This document shows positions 37,803-47,194 of a stretch of DNA of 64,000 nt, piece by piece (the stretch's first letter is position 1; the number at the start of each line of letters is the position of its first letter). Location: assembly GCF_026016325.1 (NCBI RefSeq), contig NZ_CP087203.1:620001-684000 (forward strand). Direction: 5' to 3'. This DNA comes from Pseudomonas sp. B21-056. GTDB lineage: Bacteria; Pseudomonadota; Gammaproteobacteria; Pseudomonadales; Pseudomonadaceae. The notes beneath the pieces were generated by a model. The model ran no database searches. It had not been told where the DNA came from and saw only the letters and a program-made list of their open reading frames with translations. A program made the translations under genes and the position numbers.

Positions 37803-38374
37803 ACGACCCATTTCGGCTGTACCGAGGGCTGCCATTCATCCAGTGCATCGAGCAGGTCATGGGCTGACTCGCTCACTTGCAGCATGTCGCGATGGGCTGC
37901 GCGGACGAAACCTTCGTCGACAATATGGTCGAGGAAAGCGGTGAGTTTGCTGTAGAAGCCATTCACTTCCAGCAGACCCAGCGGCTTGCCGTGATAGCCG
38001 AGCTGGCCCCAGGTCCAGACTTCGAACAGTTCTTCCAGGGTACCGAGGCCACCGGGCAGGGCGATGAAAGCATCGCTGAGTTCGGCCATGCGCGCCTTGC
38101 GAGCGTGCATGCCGTCCACCACTTCCAGGCGGGTCAGGCCGCTGTGGCCGATTTCCTTGTCCTTCAGGCTTTGCGGAATGATGCCGATGACCTCGCCTCC
38201 GGCCGCCAGCGCTGCGTCGGCAACGATGCCCATCAGGCCGACGGCACCGCCGCCATAGACCAGGGTGAGCCTGCGTTCGGCCAATGCCCGCCCCAGCGCC
38301 TGCGCCGCTTCACGGTAGGCGGGATCGGTGCCGGTGCTGGCGCCGCAAAATACACAAACAGACGCGATGGACAT
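37799..38374 (-). CDS. LOG-family phosphoribohydrolase (TIGR00730)
   Basis: A 191-residue Rossmann-like protein of the Lonely Guy family, which splits N6-modified or plain nucleoside monophosphates to base plus ribose 5-phosphate. The nucleotide-binding signature [10 protein letters not shown] and the catalytic [22 protein letters not shown] are both present. In bacteria such proteins are often called TIGR00730 or AMP nucleosidase-like. It converges with the transglutaminase gene and is followed upstream by a tiny secreted-peptide ORF on the same strand. Confidence 0.9.
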   Translation of the reverse strand: MSIASVCVFCGASTGTDPAYREAAQALGRALAERRLTLVYGGGAVGLMGIVADAALAAGGEVIGIIPQSLKDKEIGHSGLTRLEVVDGMHARKARMAELSDAFIALPGGLGTLEELFEVWTWGQLGYHGKPLGLLEVNGFYSKLTAFLDHIVDEGFVRAAHRDMLQVSESAHDLLDALDEWQPSVQPKWVV

Positions 38375-38446
38375 GCTTAACTCCAGAGTCGATGACCGCA
38401 GCAGAGTAAAGCCTGGCCGCTGTTGTGTGCAAAGGGCGCGCAGGCA

Positions 38447-38536
38447 TCACGCCTCGCGCGCGGGTTTCTCGTAGGTGCCACTGGCGCCGCAGGCGTAGGC
38501 GGCGAGCAAGCTGCATAACAGGCTGTTGAGGTTCAT
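38447..38536 (-). CDS. Candidate small secreted or lipoprotein peptide, 29 residues
   Basis: Reads MNLNSLLCSLLAAYACGASG then TYEKPAREA, with a GGAG ribosome site eight bases before the ATG. A short hydrophobic core (LLCSLLAAYAC) followed by Cys-Gly-Ala-Ser resembles a minimal lipoprotein signal of the entericidin kind, though the Tyr at -2 and lack of an N-terminal Lys/Arg are poor matches. It may be a real small gene between LOG and azurin or a chance frame. Confidence 0.35.
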   Translation of the reverse strand: MNLNSLLCSLLAAYACGASGTYEKPAREA

Positions 38537-38641
38537 GACCGGCGCTCCAGTTGAGTTGATGGGGCCGATCATAGGCGGACGTCGTGCGTCTGGCCGGTTG
38601 ATTGTGTCCATCAGGCTGATAGTCTCAAGTTGTATACAATT

Positions 38642-38655
38642 TTGATTCAGGTCAT
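38642..38655 (+). promoter_or_regulatory. Possible ANR/FNR-type site upstream of azurin
   Basis: TTGAT-TCAG-GTCAT resembles the ANR consensus TTGATNNNNATCAA in its left half and in three of five bases of the right half. Azurin genes of Pseudomonas are known to be under anaerobic ANR control. A small palindrome TTGTATACAA at 38630-38639 lies just before it. Confidence 0.4.
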
Positions 38656-38726
38656 AGGAACTTGTCTGAAATTAAGGCAGTCTCCCCCTTTGAAGGAATT
38701 TTCTAACCATGCCTTGGAGATTCATG

Positions 38727-39173
38727 ATGTTCGCCAAACTTGTAGCAGTATCCCTGTTGACACTGGCCAGCAGCCAACTGATGGCAGCGGAGTGCAAGAC
38801 CACCATCGACTCGACCGATCAGATGTCCTTCAGCACCAAGGCCATCGAGATCGACAAGAGCTGTAAGACCTTCACCGTTGAGCTGACGCACTCGGGCAGC
38901 TTGCCGAAAAATGTCATGGGCCATAACTGGGTGCTGAGCAAAGAGGCTGACATGCAGCCGATCGCGACCGATGGCCTGGGCGCCGGTATCGACAAGAACT
39001 ATCTGAAAGACGGCGATGCTCGCGTCATCGCCCATACCAAGATCATTGGTGCCGGCGAGAAAGACTCGGTGACCTTTGACGTGTCGAAGCTCGATGCCGC
39101 CGAAAAATACGGCTTCTTCTGCTCGTTCCCAGGCCACATCTCGATGATGAAAGGCACCGTGACCCTGAAATAA
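38727..39173 (+). CDS. azu: Azurin precursor
   Basis: A 148-residue periplasmic blue copper protein that carries electrons, for example in denitrification and oxidative stress. A 20-residue signal peptide ([20 protein letters not shown]) precedes the mature start AECKTTID. The type 1 copper ligands are present: His in VMGHNWVLS (His46-type), and Cys, His and Met in [14 protein letters not shown] (Cys112, His117, Met121-type). The second ATG of ATGATG is chosen because it gives the family length and better spacing to the GGAGA site. Confidence 0.97.
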   Translation: MFAKLVAVSLLTLASSQLMAAECKTTIDSTDQMSFSTKAIEIDKSCKTFTVELTHSGSLPKNVMGHNWVLSKEADMQPIATDGLGAGIDKNYLKDGDARVIAHTKIIGAGEKDSVTFDVSKLDAAEKYGFFCSFPGHISMMKGTVTLK

Positions 39174-39192
39174 TCGACGTTGGACGCAGTTC

Positions 39193-39282
39193 TGTGGGAG
39201 CGAGCCTGCTCGCGATGACGGAGTGTCAGTCAACTTCAATACCGGCTGACCTGACGCCATCGCGAGCAGGCTCGCTCCCACA
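39193..39282. repeat. Type A inverted repeat pair
   Basis: TGTGGGAGCGAGCCTGCTCGCGATGACG and its inverse, lying between the ends of the convergent azu and nadE genes, where it can serve as a bidirectional terminator. Confidence 0.9.
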
Positions 39283-39299
39283 GGGGCTTCTGGTGTCGG

Positions 39300-40127
39300 C
39301 TATGGGGCGTACGGCATCACTCGCTTGTGCTCGGTCTTGCGATAGGTCTCGCAGATGATCCGGGCTGCTTCTTCGCGAATGGTCTGGCCGTGCAAAAAGG
39401 CATCGATTTCGCCATAGGTCACGCCATGAGCGGCCTCGTCGGGTTTGCCCGGGGACAGGTCTTCGAGGTCGGCGGTGGGGACTTTTTCCACCAGCGATTC
39501 CGGTGCGCCGAAGTCGCGGGCGATGGACCGGACCTGGTTCTTCACCAGGCCGCTCAGGGGCGCCAGGTCACAGGCGCCGTCACCGAACTTGGTGAAGAAA
39601 CCCATCACGGCTTCAGCCGCATGATCGGTACCGACCACCAGGCCTTGCTCGGCACCGGCGATGGCGTACTGCGCGACCATGCGCATCCGTGCCTTGGAGT
39701 TGCCCAGCACGAAATCCCGCGCGCCCGGCGCCTTGCCTTCGAATGCCAGCACCTCCTTGGCCAGGGCCTTGACCGCCGGGCCGATGTTGACGGTGTGGCG
39801 TTCGTCCGGTTCGATGAAATCCACGCAGGCTTGTGCTTCGTGTTCATCGAACTGGGTTTCGTACGGCAGGCGCACGGCGATGAACTTGTAGGCCGGGTTA
39901 CCGGTTTTTTCCCGCAGCTCGCGCATGGCGCGCTGGGCCAGCAGGCCGGCGGTCAACGAGTCGACCCCGCCACTGATCCCGAGCACCAGGCTCTTGAGCC
40001 CGGAATTGACGAGACAGTCCTGGATGAAGCTCACCCGGCGAGCGATTTCGGCCTTGAGGGCGGCGTCGTCGGCGAACGGTGGCTGGACGTTGAGCTGTTC
40101 AGCAATCTCACGCTGTACGGCTTGCAT
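39300..40127 (-). CDS. nadE: NH3-dependent NAD+ synthetase
   Basis: A 275-residue enzyme that amidates nicotinic acid adenine dinucleotide to NAD+. The PP-loop [14 protein letters not shown] (GISGGVDS) near residue 52 and [26 protein letters not shown] are diagnostic; there is no glutaminase domain, so ammonia is the donor. It starts four bases after pncB ends, and its ribosome site (AAGGAG) is made by the last codons of pncB, giving a tightly coupled salvage operon. Confidence 0.97.
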   Translation of the reverse strand: MQAVQREIAEQLNVQPPFADDAALKAEIARRVSFIQDCLVNSGLKSLVLGISGGVDSLTAGLLAQRAMRELREKTGNPAYKFIAVRLPYETQFDEHEAQACVDFIEPDERHTVNIGPAVKALAKEVLAFEGKAPGARDFVLGNSKARMRMVAQYAIAGAEQGLVVGTDHAAEAVMGFFTKFGDGACDLAPLSGLVKNQVRSIARDFGAPESLVEKVPTADLEDLSPGKPDEAAHGVTYGEIDAFLHGQTIREEAARIICETYRKTEHKRVMPYAP

Positions 40128-40131
40128 GAAT

Positions 40132-41358
40132 TCACTCCTTGCTTGATGTGCCAGAAAGGTCGGCAGGTACTTGGAAAACGTGTCGCATGTAGGCGACGAA
40201 ATTCGGGTCCTTGCAGTGGGTCTTGCCGGGCTCGTCTGAAATCTTGGCCACGGGTTGCCCGGCACAGCTGATCATCTTGAGTACGATGCTCATGGGCTCG
40301 ACGCCCGGGATGTCGCAGGTCAGGTTGGTGCCAATACCGAAGCTGACATTGATGCGACCACGCAATGCACGGAAAATCTCCAGGCATTTGGGCAACGTCA
40401 GACTGTCGGAGAACACCAGGGTCTTGCTCATCGGGTCGATGCCGAGCTTGTGGTAGTGGGCGATGGCTTTCTCGGCCCAGATCACCGGGTCGCCCGAGTC
40501 GTGGCGCAGGCCGTCGAACAGCTTGGCGAAGAACAGATCGAAGTCGCTCAGGAAGGCGTCCATGGTGATGCAGTCGGTCAGCGCGATCCCCAGCAGGCCC
40601 CGGTACTCGCGCACCCAGCAATCGAGGGCGGCGATCTGGCTGTCGATCAGCCGCGGGCCCAGTTGCTGGTGGGCCATGATCCATTCATGGGCCATGGTTC
40701 CCAGGGGTTTCATGTCCAGTTCCCGGGACAAGTGCACATTGCTGGTGCCGACGAAACGCCCGGGGAAATCGTGCTTGAGCACGTTCACCACTTCTTCCTG
40801 GGTGCGGTAGGAAAACCGGCGCCGGGTACCGAAATCCGCCACTTGCAGGTCGGACAGTTCCTCGGCGCTGGCGTTGGCCGTCAGCCAGTCGAACTTGCGG
40901 TACAACTGCTCCCGGGCCTGCTCGAGGATGACATCACGGTAGCGATAGCGATTGCGCACTTCACTGACGATGGCCAGCAGCGGCACTTCGAACAGGATCA
41001 CATGCAACCATGGCCCGCGCAGGCGGATGAACAGCTCGTCGTTTTCGATGCCGGTGTACACGTAGCGCAGGTTGAAGCGAAACAGGCCCAAAAAGCGCAG
41101 GAAATCCGGTTTCAGGAAGCTGATGCGCTCCAGGAAGCTCAACTGATCGGCGCTCAGGCTGAGCTCGGCCAGGCGCTCGATCTGGAAGCGGATCTCCGCC
41201 AGATAGGGGCGCAGGTCTTCGCTGTTGCGGCAACGAAACTCCCATTCGACTTCGACGTTGGGGTAGTTGTGCAGCACCGCCTGCATCATCGTCAACTTGT
41301 AGAAGTCGGTGTCGAGCAGGTTCTGCACGATGCGATCGGCAAACACACTCTCGCTCAT
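40132..41358 (-). CDS. pncB: Nicotinate phosphoribosyltransferase
   Basis: A 408-residue enzyme that makes nicotinate mononucleotide from nicotinate in NAD salvage. It starts [39 protein letters not shown]. The core includes [17 protein letters not shown] (with the His phosphorylated in this family) and a terminal [17 protein letters not shown]. An upstream extension of the frame is unlikely. With nadE it supplies two steps of the same pathway; the middle step (nadD) is elsewhere. Confidence 0.97.
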   Translation of the reverse strand: MSESVFADRIVQNLLDTDFYKLTMMQAVLHNYPNVEVEWEFRCRNSEDLRPYLAEIRFQIERLAELSLSADQLSFLERISFLKPDFLRFLGLFRFNLRYVYTGIENDELFIRLRGPWLHVILFEVPLLAIVSEVRNRYRYRDVILEQAREQLYRKFDWLTANASAEELSDLQVADFGTRRRFSYRTQEEVVNVLKHDFPGRFVGTSNVHLSRELDMKPLGTMAHEWIMAHQQLGPRLIDSQIAALDCWVREYRGLLGIALTDCITMDAFLSDFDLFFAKLFDGLRHDSGDPVIWAEKAIAHYHKLGIDPMSKTLVFSDSLTLPKCLEIFRALRGRINVSFGIGTNLTCDIPGVEPMSIVLKMISCAGQPVAKISDEPGKTHCKDPNFVAYMRHVFQVPADLSGTSSKE

Positions 41359-41495
41359 GACGGGTATCTCCAGACAGGTCGCTGCAGCGGGCAGCGTCGG
41401 ACAGCGGTTTGTAGTGGAAGGGCTAGTGGCGCATAACCCTTGGGGTGATTGCCAGTGTTTTTTGGTCACAGAAGGCTTGGTGGCAGCGGATTATC

Positions 41496-41629
41496 TGTGG
41501 CGAGGGGATTTATCCCCGCTGGGCTGCGAAGCAGCCCCTGAAGCCAGACAACCCGGTGTATCAGGCAGATTGAGTTGTCAGTATTGGGGCTGCTGCGCAG
41601 CCCAGCGGGGATAAATTCCCTCGCCACAG
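41496..41629. repeat. Type C inverted repeat
   Basis: TGTGGCGAGGGGATTTATCCCCGCTGGGCTGCGAAGCAGCCC facing GGGGCTGCTGCGCAGCCCAGCGGGGATAAATTCCCTCGCCACA. Each arm also contains smaller hairpins. It lies between pncB and the LysR gene, both read on the minus strand. Confidence 0.9.
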
Positions 41630-41648
41630 GGCTTTGTGCCGGTAGCTC

Positions 41649-42557
41649 CTACTGTGGTGCATCAGGGTTAGCCATCTGCTCTAGCATCCACTCCACAAAC
41701 AGTTTCACCTTGGGCACCTCTGCCGAGTGCTCGGGATAGGCCATGTAATAGGCATTGATGCTGGGCATCGCATGCTGCCACGGGATGATCAGTTTGCCGT
41801 CTGCCAGTTCTTCCTCCACCAGAAAACGCGGCAGCAGGGCGACGCCGCAGCCGACCTGGGCAGCGCGGATGCACATGTAGAACGTTTCGAAGCGCGGCCC
41901 GTGGTAGCTGTGTTCGGTGTGATAACCCTGGTCGGCGAACCAGTCATGCCAGGCCTGGGGGCGTGACGCGTTCTGCAACAACACCAGGTCGGCCAATTGC
42001 GTCGGGTCGGTGAAGGGCGTATCCGGCAAGCAGCCCGGCGCGCAGACGGGCACCAATTCTTCGCCAAACAGCTCCAGGGATTCGGTGCCGGGTCGTGAGC
42101 CCTGGCCGAAGTAGAAGGCCATGTCGCTGCGTCCTTGCAGCAAATCGTCGGGCTCCTGTTCGCTGCACAGGTCCAGATGAATCTTCGGATGCCGCAGGCG
42201 CCAGCCTTTGAGCCGCGGCACCAGCCAGCGGGCGCCGAAGGTCGGCGGTGTGGACACGCGCAGGACTTCGGTGTCGCCGCCATAGGAGCGCAGGTAGTGG
42301 GTGGACATTTCCACCTGGGTGAGGATTTTCCGAACCTCCCCCAGGTACAGGTCGCCAGCCGGCGTCAGTTGCAAGCGACGGCGCACGCGGCGGAACAGCA
42401 GGTGCTGCAAGAGCTCCTCGAGCTGCGCGACCTGCTTGCTGACGGCGCTCTGGGTCAGGTGCAGCTCCTCGGCGGCACGGGTGAAGCTCAAGTGACGGGT
42501 CACCGCTTCGAAACATTGCAATGCCGTAATCGATGGTAGGTAGCGTTTGTTGAGCAT
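41649..42557 (-). CDS. LysR-family regulator, GcvA-like, next to pipecolate genes
   Basis: A 302-residue LysR-type activator. The N-terminal helix-turn-helix (LPSITALQCFEAVTRHLSFTRAAEELHLTQSAVSKQVAQLEELLQHLLFRRV) is followed by a substrate-binding-like effector domain. It is divergent from amaB, with 176 bases between, the classic arrangement for a regulator of its neighbour. In Pseudomonas putida a LysR gene sits in the same place beside amaB/amaA, so control of lysine/pipecolate breakdown is likely. The start at 42557 gives the family form MLNKRYLPSI; a start 36 bases further upstream is open too. Confidence 0.85.
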   Translation of the reverse strand: MLNKRYLPSITALQCFEAVTRHLSFTRAAEELHLTQSAVSKQVAQLEELLQHLLFRRVRRRLQLTPAGDLYLGEVRKILTQVEMSTHYLRSYGGDTEVLRVSTPPTFGARWLVPRLKGWRLRHPKIHLDLCSEQEPDDLLQGRSDMAFYFGQGSRPGTESLELFGEELVPVCAPGCLPDTPFTDPTQLADLVLLQNASRPQAWHDWFADQGYHTEHSYHGPRFETFYMCIRAAQVGCGVALLPRFLVEEELADGKLIIPWQHAMPSINAYYMAYPEHSAEVPKVKLFVEWMLEQMANPDAPQ

Positions 42558-42733
42558 GGTGGGGCCTATTTGCGGTTGCTCGATGTAGCCGTTCATGGGC
42601 AGCATGAATAAACGGAATGATATCTCGCTTAAAGGTCGTTTGTTGGCAAGACGCGGGCCAGCTACAACTACAGTCCTGATCAGCCGTGTTCGTCCGGCTG
42701 CCGATCCTTTGTCTTTCGCTTGAGGAATTAACC

Positions 42734-44224
42734 ATGGTTGCTGCATTGCTTGATCGTCTGGGTGTGAGCCCGGCCCTGTACCAGAACGGCACACAGCCGG
42801 TGCATTCGCCCATTGATGGCAGTCGCATCGGCGCCGTGAACTGGGAAGGCGCGGCCGAAGTCGAGCAGCAGGTCAGCCGCGCTCAACATGCCTTCGATCT
42901 GTGGCGCCAGGTCCCGGCCCCGCGTCGCGGCGAGCTGGTGCGTCAGTTTGGCGACCTGTTGCGCGAATACAAGGCCGATCTCGGCGAGCTGGTGTCCTGG
43001 GAAGCCGGCAAGATTACCCAGGAAGGCTTGGGTGAAGTGCAGGAGATGATCGACATCTGCGATTTCGCCGTCGGCCTGTCCCGTCAACTGTACGGCCTGA
43101 CCATCGCCTCCGAGCGTCCGGGTCACCACATGCGTGAATCCTGGCATCCGCTGGGTGTGGTCGGGGTGATCAGTGCGTTCAACTTCCCCGTCGCGGTCTG
43201 GGCCTGGAACACCACGCTGGCCCTGGTGTGCGGCGACTCGGTGATCTGGAAACCTTCGGAAAAGACCCCGCTCACCGCCCTGGCGTGCCAGGCGCTGTTC
43301 GAGCGGGCCTTGAAGAATTTCAGCGATGCGCCTGAGTACCTGTGCCAACTGATCATCGGCGGTCGCGATGCCGGTGAAGCGCTGGTGGATGACCCGCGCG
43401 TGGCGTTGATCAGCGCCACCGGCAGCACCCGCATGGGCCGCGAAGTGGCGCCGAAAGTCGCGGCGCGTTTTGCTCGCAGCATCCTCGAACTGGGTGGCAA
43501 CAACGCCATGATCCTGGCGCCGAGTGCCGACCTGGACATGGCCGTGCGCGCCATCCTGTTCAGCGCCGTCGGCACCGCCGGCCAGCGTTGCACCACCCTG
43601 CGCCGCCTGATTGCCCATGAGTCGGTGAAAGAAGAAATCGTCACCCGCCTCAAGGCGGCCTATTCGAAAGTGCGCATTGGCCATCCGCTGGAAGGCAACC
43701 TGGTTGGGCCACTGATCGACAAGCACAGCTTCGACAACATGCAGGACGCTCTGGAGCAGGCCTTGAGCGAAGGCGGACGGGTATTCGGCGGCAAGCGCCA
43801 GCTCGAAGACCAGTTCCCGAATGCCTATTACGTGTCCCCGGCCATCGTCGAGATGCCGGAGCAGAGCGACGTGGTCCGCCACGAAACCTTCGCGCCGATC
43901 CTGTACGTGGTCGGCTACAAGGACTTCGCCGAAGCCCTGCACTTGAACAACGCCGTGCCACAAGGCCTGTCGTCCTGCATCTTCACCACCGACGTGCGTG
44001 AAGCCGAGCAGTTCATGTCCGCGGTGGGCAGCGATTGCGGCATTGCCAACGTCAACATCGGCCCGAGCGGCGCGGAAATCGGCGGCGCCTTCGGTGGCGA
44101 GAAAGAAACCGGCGGCGGTCGCGAATCCGGCTCCGACTCGTGGCGCGCCTACATGCGTCGCCAGACCAACACCGTGAACTACTCGCTGGAGTTGCCATTG
44201 GCCCAGGGGATTACGTTCGACTGA
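42734..44224 (+). CDS. amaB: L-piperidine-6-carboxylate (aminoadipate semialdehyde) dehydrogenase
   Basis: A 496-residue NAD(P)-dependent aldehyde dehydrogenase that oxidises 2-aminoadipate 6-semialdehyde to 2-aminoadipate in lysine/pipecolate breakdown. The catalytic Cys286 (GTAGQRCTTLRR) and general-base Glu (ILELGGNN) are present, with the nucleotide motif FNFPVAVWAWNTTLALVCGDSVIWKPSEKTPL. The family match is antiquitin (ALDH7), whose members carry this reaction. It is divergent from a LysR gene and followed by amaA. A type A repeat separates the two genes, so they may not be equally expressed. Confidence 0.92.
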   Translation: MVAALLDRLGVSPALYQNGTQPVHSPIDGSRIGAVNWEGAAEVEQQVSRAQHAFDLWRQVPAPRRGELVRQFGDLLREYKADLGELVSWEAGKITQEGLGEVQEMIDICDFAVGLSRQLYGLTIASERPGHHMRESWHPLGVVGVISAFNFPVAVWAWNTTLALVCGDSVIWKPSEKTPLTALACQALFERALKNFSDAPEYLCQLIIGGRDAGEALVDDPRVALISATGSTRMGREVAPKVAARFARSILELGGNNAMILAPSADLDMAVRAILFSAVGTAGQRCTTLRRLIAHESVKEEIVTRLKAAYSKVRIGHPLEGNLVGPLIDKHSFDNMQDALEQALSEGGRVFGGKRQLEDQFPNAYYVSPAIVEMPEQSDVVRHETFAPILYVVGYKDFAEALHLNNAVPQGLSSCIFTTDVREAEQFMSAVGSDCGIANVNIGPSGAEIGGAFGGEKETGGGRESGSDSWRAYMRRQTNTVNYSLELPLAQGITFD

Positions 44225-44272
44225 GGTCGGGTGAGCCGGGTCTTTCTTTCATGAAGATCCACTGTGGGAGCG

Positions 44273-44351
44273 GGCCTGCTCGCGATGGCAATGGTTCAGC
44301 TGGCATCTGCGTCGACTGACCCCCGCTATCGCGAGCAGGCTCGCTCCCACA
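44273..44351. repeat. Type A inverted repeat pair between amaB and amaA
   Basis: TGTGGGAGCGGGCCTGCTCGCGATGG with one change (GCGGGC for GCGAGC) facing CGCTATCGCGAGCAGGCTCGCTCCCACA. Confidence 0.9.
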
Positions 44352-44392
44352 TCTAACTAAGTGTTTGTTGGGTTTCTGGTTGGAGTCTGGCA

Positions 44393-45676
44393 ATGCCGTT
44401 ACGCGAAGAATGTCTGTGGGAAAAACTGACGCCGCAAAGGCCTGAAAACACTGCGCTCAGCGGTGAGGTCACGGTGGATGTCTGTGTGATTGGTGCAGGC
44501 TTCACCGGGTTGTCGGCGGCGGTGCATTTGCTGGAACAAGGCAAGCGCGTCGCGGTGCTGGAGGCTCATCGGACCGGGCATGGCGGCTCGGGGCGCAATG
44601 TCGGGCTGGTGAACGCTGGCCTGTGGATCCCACCGGACGAGATCGAGGCCGGCTTCGGCGAAGCCGTCGGCAGCCAGCTCAACCGCATGCTGGGGGCCGC
44701 GCCGGCACTGGTGTTCAGCCTTGTCGACAAATACAACATCGATTGCCAGTTGCGCCGCGAAGGCACGCTGCACATGGCCCATAACGCCCGGGGCGAGGCG
44801 GACCTGCGCAGTCGCGAAGCACAGTGGAAGCGCCGTGGCGCGCCGGTGGAACTGCTCACCGGCCAGGCCTGCATCGAAGCCACCGGCACACCGAAAATCG
44901 CCGCGGCCTTGTTGGATCGGCGCGCCGGCACGCTCAACCCAATGGCTTATGTCAGTGGGCTGGCCAAGGCTGCCTCGGACCTGGGTGCTCAGATGTTTGA
45001 CCACTCCCCCGTGACACGCCTGGAGCGCCAGGGCCAGCGCTGGTCGGTACAGACGGCCCAGGGTTCGGTACTGGCCGAGCAGGTGGTGATCGCCTCCAAT
45101 GCCTACACCGAAGGCGAATGGACCGAACTGCGGCGCAATTTCTTCCCCGGTTATTACTACCAGGTGGCGTCCGTCCCGTTGACCGGCGAGGCGGCGCAAC
45201 GCATCTTGCCGGGCGGCCAGGGATCGTGGGATACCCGCCAGGTATTGAGCAGCATCCGCCGCGACAAGGACGGGCGCCTGTTGCTGGGCAGCCTGGGTAA
45301 TGGCAACCGCAAGCCCACCTGGTTCCTCAAGGCCTGGGCGGATCGGGTACAGCAGCACTACTTCCCCTACCTCAAGTCGGTGGAGTGGGAGTCGACCTGG
45401 ACCGGCTGTATCGCTTTCACCCCCGACCATCTGATGCGCCTGTTCGAGCCGGCACCCGGATTGGTGGCGGTTACCGGTTACAACGGGCGGGGCGTGACCA
45501 CCGGAACGGTGGTGGGCAAGGCCTTTGCCGATTACCTGTGCCATGGCGACGCGAAAGCGTTACCGATCCCCTTTGCGCCGATGCAGCCGGTGACCGGGGC
45601 GGGTGTGCGCAGTTGTCTGTATGAGGCTGGGTTCTCGCTGTATCACGCGGGCCAGTGCCTGCGGATCGTCATTTGA
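44393..45676 (+). CDS. amaA: L-pipecolate oxidase
   Basis: A 427-residue FAD-dependent oxidase of the DAO family. The dinucleotide-binding motif VCVIGAGFTGLSAAVHLLEQGKRVAVLEAHRTGHGGSGRNVGLVN opens the protein. TWTGCIAFTPDHLMRLFEPAPGLVAVTGYNGRGVTTGTVVGKAFADYL closes the FAD site. Together with amaB it forms the pipecolate branch of lysine catabolism: AmaA oxidises L-pipecolate to piperideine-6-carboxylate. The family assignment rests largely on the amaB neighbourhood. Confidence 0.88.
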   Translation: MPLREECLWEKLTPQRPENTALSGEVTVDVCVIGAGFTGLSAAVHLLEQGKRVAVLEAHRTGHGGSGRNVGLVNAGLWIPPDEIEAGFGEAVGSQLNRMLGAAPALVFSLVDKYNIDCQLRREGTLHMAHNARGEADLRSREAQWKRRGAPVELLTGQACIEATGTPKIAAALLDRRAGTLNPMAYVSGLAKAASDLGAQMFDHSPVTRLERQGQRWSVQTAQGSVLAEQVVIASNAYTEGEWTELRRNFFPGYYYQVASVPLTGEAAQRILPGGQGSWDTRQVLSSIRRDKDGRLLLGSLGNGNRKPTWFLKAWADRVQQHYFPYLKSVEWESTWTGCIAFTPDHLMRLFEPAPGLVAVTGYNGRGVTTGTVVGKAFADYLCHGDAKALPIPFAPMQPVTGAGVRSCLYEAGFSLYHAGQCLRIVI

Positions 45677-45738
45677 GTGTTGAAAATTGTTGCCGGAACC
45701 GGTTTTTTCCGGCACAGCGTCTAGCCTGTTATGGTGCG

Positions 45739-45896
45739 GGTTGTAGCAGTTGCGCACCGGCAGTGTGCAGTTCGGTGACGCAGGTTGTTACAGGCTGGTT
45801 GCACGCCGTTTCGTGCGATGGTTGCAATGATGGCTCATGGAAGGTTGTACTCATTTAAGCGACAGGTTGCACCTTGCGCGGTTTAGACGGTTGCAC
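45739..45896. promoter_or_regulatory. Helically phased array of GGTTGYA direct repeats
   Basis: Seven copies of GGTTGYAN start at 45739, 45783, 45797, 45820, 45843, 45865 and 45889. The last five are 23, 23, 22 and 24 bases apart, i.e. about two helical turns, so the repeats face the same side of the DNA. The first is 44 bases before the second. They end 72 bases upstream of the sigma-54 promoter at 45969. This is the layout expected for an enhancer-binding protein's upstream sites. The binding protein is not known to me. The remainder of the 366-base gap between amaA and the liv genes has no gene. Confidence 0.55.
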
Positions 45897-45968
45897 GCCC
45901 TGTGAAAAAGGGTCCGAAACAGTCGAAATAACAATAAAGCAGCGACTTTTTTCAGAATAAAAAACCGA

Positions 45969-45984
45969 TGGCACGGCCCTTGCT
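45969..45984 (+). promoter_or_regulatory. Sigma-54 (RpoN) promoter of the liv operon
   Basis: TGGCACGGCCCTTGCT matches the sigma-54 -24/-12 consensus TGGCACGNNNNTTGCW at every fixed base, with the right spacing between GG and GC. The predicted start is about 12 bases downstream, leaving a leader of about 47 bases before the substrate-binding-protein gene. Confidence 0.85.
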
Positions 45985-46042
45985 CTGAGCTTTTCAGTGA
46001 AGTCGCAGTGCCAACTAAAAAAAAACCTTGGAGCACCACCTC

Positions 46043-47179
46043 ATGTCCCAGACGTTTTACAAGAAAGGCTTTCTGGCCCTCGCCGTTACCGCGGCAATGG
46101 GTGTTTCCGCGTTTGCCCATGCAGACTTCAAGATCGGTGTAGCGGGTCCCATGACTGGCGCCAACGCAGCATTTGGCGAGCAGTACATGAAAGGGGCGCA
46201 GGCGGCAGCGGACGAAATCAACGCCAAGGGCGGTGTGAACGGCGAGAAGATCGTGCTGGTGAAGGGTGACGACGCTTGCGAGCCGAAGCAGGCGGTGGCC
46301 GTGGCCAACCGTTTCGTCGACCAGGACAAGGTGAACGCCGTGGTCGGTCACTTCTGCTCCTCCTCGACCATCCCGGCCTCCGAGGTCTACGGTGACGCCG
46401 ATATCATGGCCATCACCCCAGGTTCCACCAACCCGGCTGTGACCGAGCGCGGCCTGAATGCGATGTTCCGCATGTGCGGTCGTGACGACCAGCAGGGCAT
46501 CGTCGCCGGCGACTACATCGTCGACGTGCTCAAGGGCAAGAAAGTCGTGGTGCTGCATGACAAGGACACCTACGGCCAGGGTCTGGCGGATGCCACCAAG
46601 GCACAGTTGAGCAAGCGCGGCGTGACGCCGGTGCTGTACGAAGGCCTGACCCGTGGCGAGAAAGACTTCAGCGCCGTGGTCACCAAGATCCGCGCTGCTG
46701 GTGCCGACGTGGTCTACTTCGGCGGCCTGCACCCGGAAGCCGGCCCACTGGTTCGCCAATTGCGTGAGCAAGGCCTCAAGGACGTGAAGTTCATGTCCGA
46801 CGACGGCATCGTGACCGACGAACTGGTGACCACCGCTGGCGGCGCGCAATACGTCGATGGCGTGTACATGACCTTCGGTGCCGACCCACGCCTGCTGCCG
46901 GACAGCAAGTCCGTGGTAGACGCGTTCCGCGCCAAGGGCACCGAGCCGGAAGGCTACACCCTGTATGCCTACGCTTCCGTCCAGACCCTGGCCGCCGCTT
47001 TCAACGGTGCCAAGTCGAACAAGACCGACGCCGCGGCCGAGTGGCTCAAGGCCAACACGGTGCAGACAGTGATGGGCAAGAAGGAGTGGGACAAGAAGGG
47101 CGACCTGAAGATCTCCGACTACGTGGTCTACCAGTGGGACAAGGACGGCAAGTACCATCAGCTGGAAAAACAAAAGTGA
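46043..47179 (+). CDS. livJ: Branched-chain amino acid ABC transporter, periplasmic binding protein
   Basis: A 378-residue LIVAT/Leu-Ile-Val-binding protein. A signal peptide (MSQTFYKKGFLALAVTAAMGVSAFAHA) is followed by the mature start DFKIGVAGPMTGANAAFGEQYMKGAQAAADEINAKGGVNG and two Rossmann-like lobes. It may bind leucine, isoleucine, valine and perhaps alanine. It is first in a five-gene transporter operon, 171 bases ahead of the permease genes. A stem-loop lies in that gap. It resembles BraC/LivJ; which paralogue it is cannot be told here. Confidence 0.95.
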   Translation: MSQTFYKKGFLALAVTAAMGVSAFAHADFKIGVAGPMTGANAAFGEQYMKGAQAAADEINAKGGVNGEKIVLVKGDDACEPKQAVAVANRFVDQDKVNAVVGHFCSSSTIPASEVYGDADIMAITPGSTNPAVTERGLNAMFRMCGRDDQQGIVAGDYIVDVLKGKKVVVLHDKDTYGQGLADATKAQLSKRGVTPVLYEGLTRGEKDFSAVVTKIRAAGADVVYFGGLHPEAGPLVRQLREQGLKDVKFMSDDGIVTDELVTTAGGAQYVDGVYMTFGADPRLLPDSKSVVDAFRAKGTEPEGYTLYAYASVQTLAAAFNGAKSNKTDAAAEWLKANTVQTVMGKKEWDKKGDLKISDYVVYQWDKDGKYHQLEKQK

Positions 47180-47194
47180 CATGAGCGGTTGATC

